The notes under the pieces are model-generated. The model did no database searches, was not told the DNA's origin, and saw nothing but the letters and a program-made list of their open reading frames with translations. Positions 1 through 11,482 of a DNA stretch of 64,000 bases are shown one piece after another (position 1 is the stretch's first letter; each line of letters starts with the position of its first letter). Origin of the DNA: Melitaea cinxia (lineage: Eukaryota; Arthropoda; Insecta; Lepidoptera; Nymphalidae); the NCBI RefSeq assembly GCF_905220565.1, contig NC_059405.1:1364001-1428000 (forward strand), read 5' to 3'. A program made the translations under genes and the position numbers.

Positions 1-290
1 TAAGGAAACCAGGATCTGATGATGGGATCTCAGAGAAATCGAGGGAAACTCTCGAAAATCCGCAATAACTTTTTACTGGGTGTACCGATTTTAATAATTT
101 TTAATTTAATCGAAAGCTGATGTTTGTCATGTGGTCACATATAAATTTCATTGAGATCTGATAACTACTTTTTGAGTAATCTTTGATAACGCGCAGTTAC
201 TTTAGTATTTTTTCGTCGATCTACGTTGTATTACTCGTCGATGTAATTGAAGTCGGTTTTTTTTCGTTTGCGAGCAAACACAATTATTTT
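1..290 (+). repeat. Family-A dispersed repeat, 3' part
   Basis: This is the 3' section of the commonest repeat in the window, cut by the window edge. It ends in GAAGTCGG followed by a T run, TTCGTTTGCGAGCAAACAC and AATTATT, and carries the internal block with GATCTGATGATGGGATC. The same order is seen complete at 9301-10051 and 20228-20838. I see no coding potential. The terminal AACCGACTTC/GAAGTCGGTT pair suggests a non-autonomous DNA element, but the class is not settled. Confidence 0.85.
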
Positions 291-296
291 ATAACA

Positions 297-1094
297 ATAA
301 CCTCTATATTTTTATAACAATACATTAATATGCTGTAAAATACACTTTAATATAGAATCAAGCTATAAATTAAATATCAATTGAAGTACTTTTTTTATAC
401 TATTATGGTAATAAGAATCGATTAAAACAATATTATGTTGGACATCGACGTTTTGGATGTTCGAATGATAGCCAAACAACGCGAAAACCACTTGACGAAA
501 TAAGTTGTTTTTTTTTTTATGATTTGCCTTTTGAATAGGCAGAAAAATTATAAGATTATTTACATTAAAATTTTCTACGTTTTTATCAAAATAATATAGA
601 ATCAGAGCCATCTGTGATTATATGCAAGAACTAAATTAACTAATCGAACTTACGGTTATATGGTCAATCATTAGTTTTTAAACAAGGGCTTAGAGATTAT
701 GTATTAGATTCAATATCACTGAAAGTGCAGTTAAGTTTTAATTGTGTATTATATTTAAAATATTCAATTGTAATTTTCGAGCAATTTAGAAATTCAATAT
801 AACGTTAATTTGCATCTAATGTGTTTTTTTTTTTGTTCTATTTCTTTTATTATATTTCTTATCTGTTAAATTATCCGACTTAGGACCTATTTTGGTTAAA
901 AATAAATGTACAGATTTGCTATTATGCGACTACAATACTGTAATTAATAATAGAAAATAATCATCATTTTTATGATATTCACATAGTTATCGCCAAAGTT
1001 ATAAAATTACGTAGTATGGGTGGTTTTATCATTTTATAAACTTTGTGTGGTGATTTTATCATTTTATTCAATTACTGGAATAGTACTTAATATT
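297..1094. other. AT-rich stretch; first copy of a dispersed repeat
   Basis: Positions 297-525 are a diverged direct copy of 34305-34515 (intron 2 of CCE-2). Shared blocks include ACCTCTATATTTTTATAAC, TTATGTTGGAC and GCGAAAACCACTTGACGAAA. The remainder is AT-rich with no recognisable gene. Confidence 0.6.
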
Positions 1095-1430
1095 ATTAGA
1101 TTACTGTTACAGTCTATCCACCCATCAGCTTTTAGAAGTCCACTGCTGGACGCAGGCCTCCCCTAAGGTTCGCCACTCCGTCCGGTCATATGCCCTCTGA
1201 GTCTAGCGGCTTCACGCTGTATTTTTTATGCTATGTCGGTAACCTGCGTTCGTATAAGGATTTCATCATTTCGAATTCGGTCACGTAGAGAAATACCAAG
1301 CATAGCACAAGCTCTCTCCATCGCCCGCTGAGCGACCTTGTGCCTATGAAAAAGTCTAACGGTAAAAGACTACATTTCATCGCTGTAGGTCTGGCAAACA
1401 CACACTTCTCAAACACTTTTAACTGCATGT
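1095..1430 (-). mobile_element. RTE-type LINE, degenerate 3' fragment
   Basis: On the minus strand, positions 1320-1230 read as a stretch typical of the C-terminal end of RTE-clade reverse transcriptase proteins (ERACAMLGISLRDRIRND, then TQVTDIA and a stop). Further downstream on the same strand lies the usual tail with GEACVQQW-like coding, here in shifted frames. The fragment is 5'-truncated and frame-broken, so it is a dead copy. Confidence 0.7.
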
Positions 1431-2285
1431 ATAGAGGTACACTGAAAAAAAGTCTATACGTAATATAGTAATCCGGAAAACAATTATGATAATACTACAG
1501 ATTACCTAATTACTAGAGATTCACGTGTAAATTGGATATGCAAAACTAGTTTATTTGTCAGGTTTTATTAGATGAGTCACATAATTTATACATCCTGTAA
1601 TTCTTCCTACCATATCATTATTCTAATGCAAAAAAAATACATATTGTAATCGGAATGTTATTTGTATTTCTACATGAATAACAAACGGAGGAAATACGAA
1701 CAACAATAACAGCGAGGCAATACGATGCAAAAATGGAAAACAATTTTGATATGTACAAGCTGTCCTATATTAATATAGAATTATTAATTTTTATACAACT
1801 AATCATCGCAAGCGCTTCGACGACGCTTCTTTTTCTTTCAATCATTCTACTTTTTCTTTCATTCATCCTCGGGACGAACTTTGGCTACCATAATAAACAA
1901 ACATTGGATGTGTGTTATTTAGCTTACGCCTTAAAGAAATTGAGGTAATAATCTTGCCAGACTGCTCAAGATTTTCAATAAGACATTTCCTGCTGTATCC
2001 TACCAGATAAAATGAATGAGTGTGTATATATGAGGTTTATATGACCCAGCATTTTAGTAAAAACGACAATCCAATTTTCAATACCATTGATATAAAGAAC
2101 TTATCAGTAAAATTTAAAAAAAAAACTGGTTATATAAATCAACATTAATCTAGTAACAGATTCCATCACGTACAGCTCAACGTAAGTGATAACATTTAAA
2201 GATTGGATGATAAGAATTCGACGCGTGCATAAATTGGAAAAAGAATATATCAAACTGATTAATATCAACCTATCATATGATGTTG
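1431..2285. other. AT-rich intergenic DNA
   Basis: No gene recognised. Around 1955-2020 there is a short piece (TTTCCTGCTGTATCCTACC) resembling a repeat also seen near 12136-12215 and, inverted, near 38013-38075. Confidence 0.4.
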
Positions 2286-2289
2286 TTTA

Positions 2290-2390
2290 TACAACTAAGT
2301 CGGCAAACAAGCGTACGGCTCACCTGGTGATAAGCGATTACCGCAGCCAATAGCACGACATTTCCTACTGCACTCTCCTCAGAATCTAAA
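2290..2390. repeat. Short dispersed lepidopteran repeat
   Basis: The block TCGGCAAACAAGCGTACGG, CACCTGGTGATAAGCGATTA and CCGCAGCC has diverged copies near 10500-10600 and 17505-17605. It is probably a SINE fragment. No promoter boxes remain in this copy. Confidence 0.5.
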
Positions 2391-2954
2391 TATAAAGGTA
2401 TGTTGGGATCTGTCTACTCATATTTACGTAACGTTTTTATATCTGCGGGCTTAGCCAAGTTGACAATCTACAATCGATAACGCTATTAGAAAACTAACCA
2501 AATGTATAGGAATGACATCATCTCAACGTAAAGTCACGTGATCATAACAAATAATAGAAAATTCGTAGACAAGTTTACTCGTTCAAAATGTTACAACGTC
2601 GAACGGAATCGTTTCTACAACGACGATCACTACATCCCATACAAATGGTAGCCATGTTACAGTTTTGACAAGCGTCAGCGAAACGATATCGAAATTTTTG
2701 AACGATAGTTAAAAGATTGCCGAAACCCAGTAGTAAACGTTAAAAAATGGCGTCCTTTATGATAATATGAAAGAGTTGTGTTAGGACCGAGAATTATTTA
2801 TTTACGATAATTTTGAACTATATGCAGCATTTAGCCATGATGATTTTGGAAGAGCCATGCTGAGTTATTATTGAATAGATTATAGTAATTTTAATTAGTA
2901 AGATTTTATTTACATTATCTAGTTACAAACTTTTATTCTTTTTTTATAAAAATT
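2391..2954. other. Intergenic DNA, nothing recognised
   Basis: No open frame with codon-like structure and no recognisable repeat boundaries. Confidence 0.4.
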
Positions 2955-3165
2955 AATAAACGCTTTACACTCAACGGATCCCCCAGTAGGACTTTCTCCC
3001 GTGTTGGGGGTCCGGAAACACACACAATACACAAACACAACACCCAGACCACGACTAACATCTATATGGTCGATATAAATGTCTGTCGGGAGCGGGAATC
3101 GAACCCGCGACCGCTAGCGCAACAGCCAGTGCATTTACCATTGCGCCAACGCGTCGTACTTAACT
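2955..3165 (-). mobile_element. tRNA-derived SINE
   Basis: Read on the minus strand, the head (about 3155-3085) has an A-box-like TTGGCGCAATGGTAA and a perfect B-box-like GCGGGTTCGATTCCCGC, spaced as in a tRNA. It is followed by a tRNA-unrelated body with CACACACAATACACAAAC and a GGACCCCCAACACGGGAG segment. A real tRNA would need a folded acceptor stem and anticodon arm, which I do not see, so SINE is the better call. Confidence 0.7.
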
Positions 3166-4640
3166 TCGTACGTCGTACGTAACTTTATCTAGGTCCTTCA
3201 TATTTAATTTATCATTTACCTACATATGAGTAGTTAGTTTTATGTTCAATGTAATGTACCTACTTAAATATAAAATAATTAATAAAACATTATTATTATT
3301 ACAAATAAGTTTATTATTGTTTTATTAAAACACTGATGATATTCGTGGCATGCACAGTTGAAAAGAAAGGATTTTTCAGTCATTAATACTTTTTATTTAC
3401 AATTCACTCAAAACCTACATTTTAGGTATTATTTGTTACTTTACATAAAAATCCATTAGCTACAGTTATTGTACATAAATATTAGTTTCATTATTACATT
3501 TTAAGTATAAATTAAAATAGGTTTTGTTATATACAAACAAAAATTAATTGTTCCTCTGATATTGCAGGGAATTTGAAATTGTATATAGCCCTCAGCTGAG
3601 ACCACTATCACTACATTAGACATTTTAAGGAATAGTGTTTGTCGGAGGTAGCGATGATGGTCTCAACTTGTAAAAAATGGTAAAATTTGCATCAAATTGT
3701 CTAGTATCAACTAAACGACTTAAAATTACATTTTGGCTTTCTTCCATTGCTATCCTTCGCAATTCTAATCACAACCTTTCCTTTTCTCTTCGTGGAATTT
3801 TGTTCCCTTTCCATGAATTCCAGTAAAGCTGCGAACTGTACTGGGCTTGCTCAAGATCTATATTCCATCATATAAACCACTTAATTTTTAAGATTTTATT
3901 TTATTTTATTTAGGACAACAAACAATTGCATAATAAAAGTTTATCAGCGCCGTTGTCCACATATAATATTATATACATGGCAGCACAATATTTCTGAAAA
4001 TGTAAATTACAATTTAAGAGAAAAGAGAAAATGAATAAAATTAATGAACATGACAGCTAACGAAACGATAAGAACAAGTCCTAACCAATTCTTAAAATTA
4101 AAATTGCAAAGATTTAACACCTAATATTCTTCCAAGATTTTTTTCATTCCTATTCAGAATCATGTTATCATAACATTTCGAGTTTTTCTAGACACAGTAA
4201 TGTTTAAAATTAACACTGTGATATAATAATAATAAACCAAATATAAGAACTTTACCTTATTTCGGTTACGCATAAAACACTTAATAAGTTAATAACAATT
4301 TCTTCTTCAGGATTAATGGCTTTCAATAGTTCTAATAACAATTTATAATTTTATGTATTACGACGTTGTGACTTTGACGTTAGTTTGACGCTCGTAAAAA
4401 CGCTCATCATAGACTAAAGTATTAGTTTTTTCTAAAGACGTTGTATAATGAGCGTTTGACTCAGTCGTGTCAACTTGGCTACCAATTTAAAATGACTTAC
4501 GCCGAGCCGTCAACGATTGTAGAAAGACGTTCGATACGAAACGTCTGTAACTTGGCTAGGCCTTCTGTTGTCAATGTTTAAGTAGCAAAATTAAACGAAA
4601 CGTATAAAAACGTAAAAAGTCTTTAAATCAAAATATTGTT
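3166..4640. other. AT-rich intergenic DNA
   Basis: No gene recognised. A T-rich stretch near 3890-3910 followed by unrelated sequence looks like the tail of an inserted retroelement in minus orientation. Otherwise featureless. Confidence 0.4.
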
Positions 4641-4912
4641 CGGCCATTCTCCGATTAGCAAATTTTTCGTGTCCGGGCTTGTTTAAACCGTAATATCATC
4701 ATATTCAATCATGCACTTTTTTATATATTTTAGATAGCATCCGTACCTAGCTGTAAAAAAAATATTGGCTTCTGTTTTAAGCAATTAAGACTAAATTAAT
4801 TTAACTTATGTTCAAAAAACCTCTGTTCTCTAATTACCGTGGCGTGTCCGCACACCAACTTAATCTTAAAACTTGCTTGTAATTTTTATAGCATATAGAT
4901 TTACTTTGTGCT

Positions 4913-5236
4913 GTGTGGCTACGGCACTAAAGAATTTAGCCACCCCTTCTCTTCCCGTGGGTGTCGTAAGAGGCGACTAAGGGATAACAAGGTTCCACAA
5001 CCACCTTGGAACTTAAGAAGCCGACCGATGGCGGGATAACCATCCAACTGCTGGCTTTGAAATACACAGGCCGAAGACGGGCAGCAGCGTCTTCGGTGCG
5101 ACAAAGCCAGTACTGCGGTCACCAACCCGCCTGCCCAGCGTGGTGACTATGGCAAAACACATGAGTTCACGTTATTTTTGGCGTAAACTTGTGGAGGCCT
5201 ATGTCCAGCAGTGGACTGTATAGGCTGTAATGTATA
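4913..5236 (+). repeat. Family-B repeat (RTE-related 3' tail)
   Basis: The copy runs from GTGTGGCTACGGCAC to GGAGGCCTATGTCCAGCAG and TGGACTGTATAGGCTG. Other copies lie at 6926-7190, 11399-11482, 21095-21175, 35336-35553, 35682-36005, 47598-47856 and 51148-51475. Each full copy gives the same short arginine/serine-rich open frame on the opposite strand, which is a by-product of the repeat and not a gene. The GGCTGGAATGATGATG tail of short copies points to an RTE-mobilised non-autonomous retroelement. Confidence 0.75.
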
Positions 5237-5859
5237 GATTTACTTTGATCCATTCAACGTTTTAAACGATATTAAGCAGCGTGTATCGCATAACAAAATA
5301 TCAACTCAATAGAACCAGTCTACAAATAATTATTATGAAGTAATCGTATGTCCAATGGAAACTTCTAATTACCGTAACATCTGCTGTTCTCGAGTGCACA
5401 TCCCTAAATATAAGTATTTAGCACATCACTACCGTACGCATCGCGTCTCCTCAGTGTGTACCGAGGTCCATCAGCAGTTGTATGACTCTCATGCTAGTGT
5501 ACCGCCAATAAAGCACGTGAGTATATAATTACCGTAGCCTTGGTTAAAAACTTTTCTAATTACCGTTGTCCTTATTTTAATACTAGATTTTTAAGATAGA
5601 CCCAAGTTGATCATGTAAATGGAGACAGTACTTTGGCCTCCGTACGTTGTAATAAGCTAGAATTTGTATACTGTGTCGGTTTTAAACATTTTTATGAAAA
5701 TTTATCGTTTTCTAATTACCGTATACTAATTACCATATGTTTATAATTACCGTTGTATGAAAAAGTAATACTTGTTTACCGCGGTTTTCGTAGATTATTA
5801 TTATTATTGTCCGTAAATATGTCTATATTATATGCTGACCATTCATCAAATTATTTAAT

Positions 5860-6925
5860 TTATAGGATAGGAAAACCTAAAAAGACCAAAGAGTAAGTTA
5901 AAGATAATAGAAGGCTTGCCGCGCGACAATACCGAGAACGAGTTAAAAATGCCCCTCTTTGTATTAGCAATCAAAAAAAAATAAAGGAGAAAGAAGGGTA
6001 CAATAAAAAAAAATAAAAAAATACTGACTATCTGCGAAATGTCACCAAAAGCCGGAAGAAAACTCAAAAAAGAAGTAGAGAAAATTTCAGAGCTTACTAT
6101 AAAAGACAAAAGGAAAAGGGAAAATTGAAAACAATCGAGGAAGAAATGACCTTAGATATAGAGGTGCTTGATAACAATATAATAGATCCTCTTGAAACTT
6201 TGTCACATCACATCTCAATGATTTATCATACTCTCTGCGCTAAAAAGTACACTAAAAGAGTACAAATTGTCCCGAAAATCCCAAATTAAAAAAAGAAGAT
6301 AATCAGCAAGACGAAATTTTTCTGCAGTCGACTTTTCTTGAAAAAGAATTAGTTCCCTTGAAAAAGATACCAAATTTTAAACCTTCTTTAACCACATCAA
6401 CGCCGCGTCCATCTAGTGCTCTGTCATCATCTTCTACTGAAAGTATGTTATTTTATTATTAATCAATAATGAGCCTTTGACCGAAAATAAAGATACAAGT
6501 GCGAATATTACGGAACGAGCGTCTTCCTTGTGTTCAACACCAGCTTCACCAACTTCACCATCTTCAAAGATAACTGTCGAGAAACCGATACGTAAAAAAT
6601 CTCACTCTTATTGTTATTTAGAAGGCATGTATAGAAAACAAATAAAGAAATGTCATATTTGAGACAAAACAATAGAGCTAAGAAGAACAAAAGAAAAGTA
6701 CAGGAAGCAAGCATTAAGACTGAAATATAAAACACGCTACATCCAAAACTAAAACAAAGTCATGATAAAGAAATAGAACCAAAGTATTTACATAATAATA
6801 ATAATATAGGGACTACTGTAGAGAAAACCAAACAAGACGTCCAAATTTTTGTAGAGCAAGATGAGATCAGTCGCATTTGTCCTGGCAAGAGAGAATATAT
6901 TTCAAGAAAAACGTGGCGTGAACTC
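5860..6925 (+). pseudogene. Broken transposon-encoded protein of TE1
   Basis: Several plus-strand frames carry related coding remnants. A basic segment RRLAARQYRERVKN starts near 5908 and runs into a stop near 6016. A KK/RR-rich basic part follows near 6040-6120. A Ser/Thr/Pro-rich linker lies at 6380-6570. A basic part ending CPGKREYISRKTW lies at about 6878-6915, cut off by the family-B copy that starts at 6926. Such basic, low-complexity N-terminal regions ending in a CPGK motif occur, as far as I recall, in unclassified insect transposon proteins. No catalytic domain is left here. Stops and frame changes show it is dead. Confidence 0.5.
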
Positions 6926-7190
6926 ATGTGTCTTGTCTTGTCTTGCCCATAGTCACCACGCTGGGCAGGCGGGTTGGAGACCGCTGGGCTGGCTTTGTTG
7001 CACCTAAGACGCTGCTGCCCGTCTTCGGCCTGTGTATTTCAAAACCAGTAGTTGGATGATTATCCCGCCATCGGTCGGCACTTTCAAGTTCCAGGGTGGT
7101 AGTGGAACTGTGTAATCCCTTAGTCGCCTCTTACGATACTCACGGGAAGAGAGGGAGTGGCTATATTCTTACTGCCGTAACCAAACAGCA
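6926..7190 (-). repeat. Family-B repeat inserted in the TE1 coding region
   Basis: Same family as 4913-5236 in the opposite orientation: CATAGTCACCACGCTGGGC through GTCTTCGGCCTGTGTATTTC to CACGGGAAGAGAGGGAG. It interrupts the TE1 frame right after the ISRK motif, so it arrived after TE1. Confidence 0.75.
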
Positions 7191-7422
7191 TATTTTCTAA
7201 TTACCGTTACATTAAATATAAAAATTTTGTAATTACCATACCCATAATTTTTTTAAGTCTCATTATTTAGAAAACCACAATTAACTGTTACATGCCAAAT
7301 TAATTATTGAATTCGTATTTTTGATTTGTTTCATATTTTAATGTGTTTAAGTCAAATCAGTGAAAAATAAAAAACGTCACGGTAATTAGGCAAAGAACGC
7401 CGAATTGGAGAATGACCGTGTT

Positions 7423-9300
7423 ACGTACGACAATACTTTATCACACCTTGATTATTTTCGAATCTAGTTTCAACTGGTTTTCTTGTATGACGTGTTTGTT
7501 TTGTTTTGATAAAAAATATTTTATCGTCAAAAGATAAAGATGTTAAGCCGATATATTCTTAACCGACTGTTACTAAAGGTGGAGCTTATATTTTTATTGG
7601 CACCTCATAACTTCAAATGTAATCGAGTCAAGAACAGACATAGGATTCCTTTGTTTAACTACTTCAAAAAATTTTGTTTCCAATAAAACATGATTATTTT
7701 CCTTTGAAAACAAACACAATTGGAGAATACAGTATCCGTTTTTTTCTTAAATTAAATAAATAAAAAACACCACTTTCTAAGGTTAATTAAATAGGTGATG
7801 ATATTTTCGATTACATAATCTGGAATTACTTGTTTTCTAATTCCTAGATGTTGGTTAGTTTATGAAAATTATTGATATTATTTGTAATTAGTATTATTTG
7901 GAGATCTCTTGATTTAATTTAGAGACTAAAGGTCTATAATAACAAAATATTATTTATCTAAATAAGGTAGCAGGCAGTTAACTAAAAGTCTCGTTGAGGT
8001 AGTTAATTGCGGACTCAAGGGATTAGTTAGCGAGGTACATCCTCGGAGGGTCACAAGGCATTAAATAGTTTAGGAGGATCAGAACTAAATTTTAGTCGGT
8101 TAAGGGCAAACTGTCATGGAGCTTACTTAAAATATAAAGGTTCCATTCACGCTCCCTTAATCTTAGTTGTCGCAGTCTTAATGTTAATTTTGATCATTGC
8201 ATTTTTGTATTCTCTGTTTTGTTGTTCGTGACTACATATGACTGATGACATTGATAGCTCATTTTATTTTATTGTTTTTAATAACTTATTTTATTGTATT
8301 TCTTTATTTGTTCTTTTTTTACTATTCGAAAGTAATAGACGTATTTAATTTTTAGCGTTAATAAATTGTATTGTAATGCTTAAACAATTTTTTAATTTAA
8401 TTAAACAAATTCCTTTTTGATTTTATATGCTTCTAAACTACTCACACTTCACACTGAGGATTTAATTGTATGTCAAGGGTCTGAACGCTTACATTTGTTG
8501 TGAGCATGAATTGAACTGACGACTGCTAACGTAACGTACGTCACCGATGCGCTTATTTGTCATGACAACTAAATGTAGCATTGCTCTCGAGTGGTAACAT
8601 TATATAGGTTGTTATTTAATGAATATTATTTTAAAACACTTGAAATGTAGAAAAAGTACCCAAAATGTATGGACCTTAAACACAAATCTTAGTAAGTCAT
8701 CCACGTCTTGACGTCAAATTACAAATCTCACTCATTGTTACAAATGACTGGTTTCTAGTAATAACAACAGTCGCAGCAAAATATAAAATAAAGACAAGGC
8801 GTAATTTGATTTACAATGACATTGTAGATGGAACGAAATTTTGTACAAGTCTGTAATACATTTAAAATTTATCATTCGAAATATTCTAATTAATCACTGA
8901 GTAGAATGTTAAATCATCTATAAAGATCTATAAAGACCTTTTTATTTACTGTCACAACCAGTCCCAGTCACACGCTGCTGATTGTGTACTAAGCTGGGTG
9001 AGGCAGCAATTCAAAACAACAATTACGAATTTGCAATACTTTCGGAAGACGTGTGAACGCATGCGTTATCCTCGAGAAACAACGAGAAAGATCTTAGTAA
9101 TTCTGGATATTTATCTTTAATTTCTTCACGCAAGCGACGAAGTAGGGTGCATAATTACGGTTGAGTGTATTGTTTGGCCTATTGAAAGATATTGGTCCAC
9201 TGCAGATAGATGTGCAACCTTTCGCTCGAACTAAGATGATTAACTGTCGTAAGTTCGCTTTTTAGTGTTTTCTTTAAAGTAACATTTAGTGGGTTTTAGT
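7423..9300. other. AT-rich intergenic DNA
   Basis: No gene or clear repeat boundary recognised over about 1.9 kb. GC content rises locally near 8940-9240, but all frames there are short and stop-rich. Confidence 0.4.
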
Positions 9301-10051
9301 TTTTAACCGACTTCCAAAAAAGGAGGAGGTTCTCAATTCAACTGTATTTTTTTTTATGTATGTTACATCAGAACTTTTGACCGGGTGGACCGATTTCGAC
9401 ATTTTTTTTTTTAATCCAAAGGTGGTGTGTGCCAATTGGTCCCATTTAAATTTATTTGAGATCTAACAACTACTTTTTGAGTTATATCTAATAATGCGTT
9501 TTTACTTGACGCTTTATTCGTCGACCTACGTTGTATTATACCGCATAACTTTCTACTGGATATACCGATTTTGATAATTCTTTTTTTGTTGGAAAGAAGA
9601 TATCCCTAGTTTAGTACTATGATAAGAAAACCAGGATCTAATGATGGGATCCCAGAGAAATCGAGGGAAACTCTTGAAAATCCGCAATAACTTTTTACTG
9701 GGTGTACCGATTTTGATAATTCTTTTTTTGTTGCAAAGAAAATATCCCTAGTTTAGTACCATGATAAGAAAACTAGGATCTGATGATGGGATCCCAGAGA
9801 AATCGAGGGAAACTCTTGAAAATCCGCAATAACTTTTTACTGGGTATACCGATTTTGATAATTTTTAATTTAATCGAAAGCTGATGTTTGTCATGTGGTC
9901 ACATATAAATTTTATTGAGATCCGATAACTACTTTTTGAGTAATCTTTGATAACGCGTAGTTACTTGACTATTTTTTCGTCGATATACGTTGTATTACTC
10001 GTCGATGTAATTGAAGTCGGTTTTTTTTCGTTTGCGAGCAAACACAATTAT
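9301..10051 (+). repeat. Family-A repeat, complete, with doubled internal unit
   Basis: Begins TTAACCGACTTCC with AAGGAGGAGGTTCTCAATT, and ends GAAGTCGG, T run, CGTTTGCGAGCAAACAC. An internal unit of about 142 bp starting ACCGATTTTGATAATTC occurs twice in tandem (about 9566-9707 and 9708-9849). Most other copies have it once. Confidence 0.85.
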
Positions 10052-10891
10052 TTATTCAGTATTTGTTTGTAATGTTTCTACGTCTTTAACGGTTACATAA
10101 TAATATTACAATTCTCATGTGTTTGAACATTATATGCGTCGTTGCTATAAATTAATATATAAACGTAAGCATATTCGAATTTCAAAATTACAGTGTAAAC
10201 GTTTTCAACTCAAGTTTTCAGAGACATGACTTTATGCCAGGCTCACACACCGCTACTCCCATAAAAATTAATATTTCGAGTTTACGACGTCACAACGACG
10301 GCCTAGAACGTTGGGTTTCTTTATAGCTTATTAAAATCCTCAAGTGTCGTTATGGTTTGCTGTACGTTAAAGTTTTAAGTACTACGTGTTTAACTATTGC
10401 TTTAAAATAACAAATTTTAAATAACTATTAAGCTTACTACCGCTGAGTCACCATTTCTAAGTAAATTATCGAAACATATACATTTTTATATTACTATAGT
10501 GTCGGACAAGCATACGGGTTGGTAAGCGGTTAGTAATGACTATTAATACCTGTTGCACCAGGACTATCACAATAGCGTCCCCAGAATAAATGTATCGTAT
10601 TTTACACGCTTTTTATTAGCTTCACCTGTATGTTTGTATGTTTGTAACCGACTCCTTTGGACTTCATTTTGACGCACTTCAAACGTTCAGATTTCATTTA
10701 AGCTTAGTAGACTTATCGAGGACCGATAACAATACACTAATTTGATAAGATTATTCCTTTTTAGTTTGGTTTATTTATAGAAGCGTGTTTTTTAGTTTTT
10801 ATTTTGCAGTAAATTATTACTTTATTGTACAATACATTATTAGATTTAACAATATTTGGGATTAATACGAACATCATATGTAATTATAATA
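10052..10891. other. AT-rich intergenic DNA
   Basis: No gene recognised. A diverged fragment near 10500-10600 resembles the short repeat at 2290-2390. Confidence 0.4.
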
Positions 10892-11319
10892 TAATTGTGT
10901 TTGCGGGTAAACGAAAAAAACGACTTCAATTACATCGACAAGTAATACAATGTAGGTCGACGAAAAATTAGACAAGTAATAGGCGTTACGAAAGATTACT
11001 CAAAAAGTTGTAATCGGATCTCGATGAAATTTAAACGTGACGACATGATAAACATCGGCTTTTTATTATATTAAAAATCATCAAAATCGGTACACCCAGT
11101 AAAAAGTTATGCGAATTTTTGAGGCATTCCCTCGATTTTTCTGAGATCCCATTATCAGATCCTGGTTTCCTTATCATGGTACCAGACTTAGGATATTTCC
11201 TTTCCAACAAAAAAGTATTATCAAAATCGGTTCATAAGCGACGAAGTTATCCCCGAACATACATATATATATACACGGTCGAATTGAGTAACCTCCACCT
11301 TTTTTAAACTCGGTTAAAA
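10892..11319 (-). repeat. Family-A repeat, shortened copy
   Basis: Minus orientation, starting AATTGTGTTTGCGGGTAAAC and ending ACCTCCACC, T run, CTCGGTTAAAA. It lacks the central portion between the two ACCGATTTTGATAAT-type blocks. Confidence 0.8.
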
Positions 11320-11398
11320 AAACAAATACACGTATGACGTGACATGACATATGTAAAAGATAAACGATAAAAGTCATTCAAATATCATGTACTTAGGT

Positions 11399-11482
11399 AA
11401 TTTATTCACGCATTTTTGGCGCGAATTTGTGGAGGCCTATGTCCAGCAGTGGACTGCAATAGGCTGGAATGATGATGATGAG
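11399..11482 (+). repeat. Family-B repeat, 3' tail only
   Basis: Short 5'-truncated copy: TTTATTCACGCATTTTTGGC, GTGGAGGCCTATGTCCAGCA, then GGCTGGAATGATGATGATG. 5' truncation plus a GAT-repeat tail fits target-primed reverse transcription by an RTE LINE. Confidence 0.7.

Larger units (their letters stand above)
4641..7418 (+). mobile_element. DNA transposon TE1 with subterminal repeat array
   Basis: The ends are imperfect inverted repeats: 4641-4658 (CGGCCATTCTCCGATTAG) and the complement of 7401-7418 (CGGTCATTCTCCAATTCG), 15 of 18 matching. Directly outside both ends is the same 4-mer TGTT (4637-4640 and 7419-7422), a likely 4-bp target duplication. Inside the ends a 10-mer TAATTACCGT (or one mismatch) recurs at 4831, 5366, 5526, 5557, 5713, 5727, 5744, 7198 and 7230, and inverted at 7379. 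The middle holds a broken plus-strand coding region and two family-B insertions. The superfamily is unknown to me. Confidence 0.7.

Noticed and set aside
1733..1948. 71-codon hydrophobic frame
   Set aside because: Short, low complexity (Leu/Ile/Ser-rich) in AT-rich DNA with no family resemblance; likely chance.
3085..3155. tRNA gene on the minus strand
   Set aside because: Only the A and B boxes are tRNA-like; no convincing acceptor or anticodon stem, and a SINE body follows.
4919..5125. Small protein-coding gene (and the equal frames at 35749, 47667, 51254)
   Set aside because: The same frame appears in every family-B copy; it is a property of the repeat.
4831..7388. CRISPR-like array of TAATTACCGT repeats
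   Set aside because: Irregular spacing, very short units, eukaryotic context; these are transposon subterminal repeats.
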